Assembly (NCBI GenBank): GCA_031425195.1 | Contig: JANPIX010000002.1 | Coordinates: forward strand, 1-64,000 | DNA length: 64,000 nt | Source of the DNA: JANPIX01 sp031425195 | GTDB lineage: Bacteria > Pseudomonadota > Alphaproteobacteria > Rhodobacterales > Rhodobacteraceae | Direction: 5' to 3' | In this document: in pieces, positions 62,811 to 64,000 of the stretch | How the letters are laid out: every line of letters starts with the position of its first letter | How positions within the stretch are numbered: the first letter of the stretch is position 1 | The notes under the pieces: generated by a model | Told to the model about the DNA's origin: nothing | Databases searched by the model: none | The model's input: the letters and a program-made list of their open reading frames with translations, nothing else | Program-made: the position numbers and the translations under genes

Positions 62811-64000
62811 TCACACATCCAACTCCTCCACAAACCTCGCGTTTTCCTGTATATACTGGAACCGCAACTCCGGTTTCTTCCCCATCAGCCGCTCCACCAG
62901 ATCGCTGGTTTCCCCCGGTTCATCCTCGTCAATCGACACGCGGATCAACTTGCGGGTCAAGGGGTTCATCGTCGTGTCCTTCAGATCCTTGGCGTCCATT
63001 TCGCCCAGGCCCTTGAACCGCTGCACGTCGATTTTTCCCTTGCCGCCCAGACCCTTGGCCAGCCAAAGCTCTTTCTCCACATCATCCGCCACATACATGC
63101 GCCGCGCGCCTTGCGTCAGGCGGTACAGTGGCGGGCAGGCCAGATACAGGTGGCCCTTGTCGATCAGGGGGCGCATCTGGGTGAAAAAGAACGTCATCAG
63201 CAGGCTGGCGATATGCGCGCCGTCGACGTCGGCATCCGTCATGATGATGATCTTGTCATAACGCAGATCGTCCACCTTGAACCGGGTGCCCATGCCCACG
63301 CCAAGCGCCTCGCAGATATCCCGTATCTCGGCGTTTTCATTCAGTTTTGAGGATGCCGCCCCCAGCACGTTCAGGATCTTGCCCTTCAAGGGCAGCAAGG
63401 CCTGTGTCTCGCGGATGCGCGCGCCCTTGGCCGATCCACCGGCGCTGTCGCCCTCCACGATGAACAGTTCCGTCCCCTCACGCGATTTGGCCGTGCAGTC
63501 CGTGAGTTTCCCGGGAAGCCGCAATCGTTTGGTGGCGGATTTGCGGGCGGTTTCCTTTTCCGAACGCCGCCGCAACCGTTCTTCAGCGCGCAGCACAAGG
63601 AAATCAAGTATAGCCCCGGCGGATTTGGTATCATTGGCCAGCCAATTGTCGAAATGGTCGCGCACCGCGCCTTCGACGTAACGGGTGGCTTCTTCGGTCG
63701 CCAGACGGTCTTTCGTCTGACCCACGAATTGCGGTTCCCGGATGAACACCGAAATCAGGGCGCATCCGCCCGCCAGCATGTCATCGCGGCTGATCTGGTC
63801 GGCCTTGCGGTTCTTGACCAGTTCGCCGTACGCGCGGATGCCTTTCAGAATGGCATTCCAGAAACCGGATTCGTGCGTGCCGCCTTCCGGGGTGGGTACC
63901 GTATTGCAATAGGATTGCAGAAAACCATCGCGGATCGGTGTCCAGTTGATCGCCCATTCGACCGATCCCGGAACATTGTATTTCTCTTCAAAGCTGACCT
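62811..64000 (-). CDS. parE: DNA topoisomerase IV subunit B (partial)
   Basis: The 3' part of a gene that continues past the window's right edge; the reading frame stays open to base 64000. TOPRIM motifs are VEGDSAGGSA and MTDADVDGAHI. The C-terminal GEMDAKDLKDTTMNP is typical. The stretch RDDMLAGGCALISVFI and SFEEKYNVPGSVEWAI distinguish ParE from GyrB. It decatenates chromosomes with ParC. The ATPase domain lies outside the window. Confidence 0.93.
   Translation of the reverse strand, partial: VSFEEKYNVPGSVEWAINWTPIRDGFLQSYCNTVPTPEGGTHESGFWNAILKGIRAYGELVKNRKADQISRDDMLAGGCALISVFIREPQFVGQTKDRLATEEATRYVEGAVRDHFDNWLANDTKSAGAILDFLVLRAEERLRRRSEKETARKSATKRLRLPGKLTDCTAKSREGTELFIVEGDSAGGSAKGARIRETQALLPLKGKILNVLGAASSKLNENAEIRDICEALGVGMGTRFKVDDLRYDKIIIMTDADVDGAHIASLLMTFFFTQMRPLIDKGHLYLACPPLYRLTQGARRMYVADDVEKELWLAKGLGGKGKIDVQRFKGLGEMDAKDLKDTTMNPLTRKLIRVSIDEDEPGETSDLVERLMGKKPELRFQYIQENARFVEELDV

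Overview
The window is high-GC chromosomal DNA from an alphaproteobacterium, almost certainly a member of the Rhodobacteraceae (Rhodobacter/Roseobacter group). The evidence is familiar gene neighbourhoods (murA-DUF2948-hisD, PutR/type B PutA, pccB-small genes-pccA-methylmalonyl-CoA mutase, perM-hdaA-ppk-ppx), a short bacterial ProS, BioMNY and ChoXWV transporters, and protein sequences typical of the group. No rRNA, prophage, insertion sequence or CRISPR array was seen.

Layout. 1-5.3 kb: tRNA-Thr, then a rightward cluster of murA, DUF2948, hisD, a GST, UPF0262 and a low-molecular-weight phosphatase. 5.3-8.4 kb: leftward zinc alcohol dehydrogenase/SDR pair and an RTX-repeat protein. 8.4-16.5 kb: proline catabolism (putR/putA), rhomboid protease, inositol-phosphatase, metR/metF with a clear MetR box, aroQ. 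16.5-20.8 kb: a short AMP-ligase and an atypical thiolase running into the convergent bioMNY biotin-uptake operon. 20.9-26.2 kb: gabT with a palindromic upstream region, dprA, topA. 26.2-31.4 kb: choline uptake (choXWV) divergent from betI-betA, with a near-perfect BetI-like operator between them. 31.4-41.4 kb: two membrane proteins, then the propionyl-CoA to succinyl-CoA route (pccB, pccA, methylmalonyl-CoA mutase) interleaved with small lipoprotein and hypothetical genes. 41.4-50.3 kb: a long leftward run including a DjlA-like co-chaperone, ppx/gppA, ppk, hdaA and an AI-2E family permease. 50.4-58.8 kb: a membrane-anchored NYN/PIN-like nuclease candidate, proS, oxidoreductases, an XRE/membrane-protein pair, a ThuA-like protein, lolC/E-lolD and a periplasmic SAC-motif protein. 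58.8-64 kb: two secreted proteins (DUF4832, DUF1194), a tandem array of about 260-bp structured repeats, an AT-rich RTX gene, and the 3' part of parE.

How genes work together. Biotin uptake (bioMNY) supplies the cofactor of PccA; PccAB and the mutase carry propionyl-CoA into the TCA cycle. ChoXWV with BetA makes betaine aldehyde from imported choline, but no betB is present here. Ppk and Ppx/GppA make and degrade polyphosphate beside HdaA, the DnaA inactivator.

Most unusual items: (1) the three-and-a-bit copy tandem array at about 60949-61800, in which hairpin stems are conserved while spacers vary; (2) the acyl-ligase/thiolase pair beside bioY, in which the thiolase has lost the second catalytic cysteine and the usual Asn of the NEAF motif; (3) a membrane-tethered Zc3h12a-like NYN nuclease candidate.
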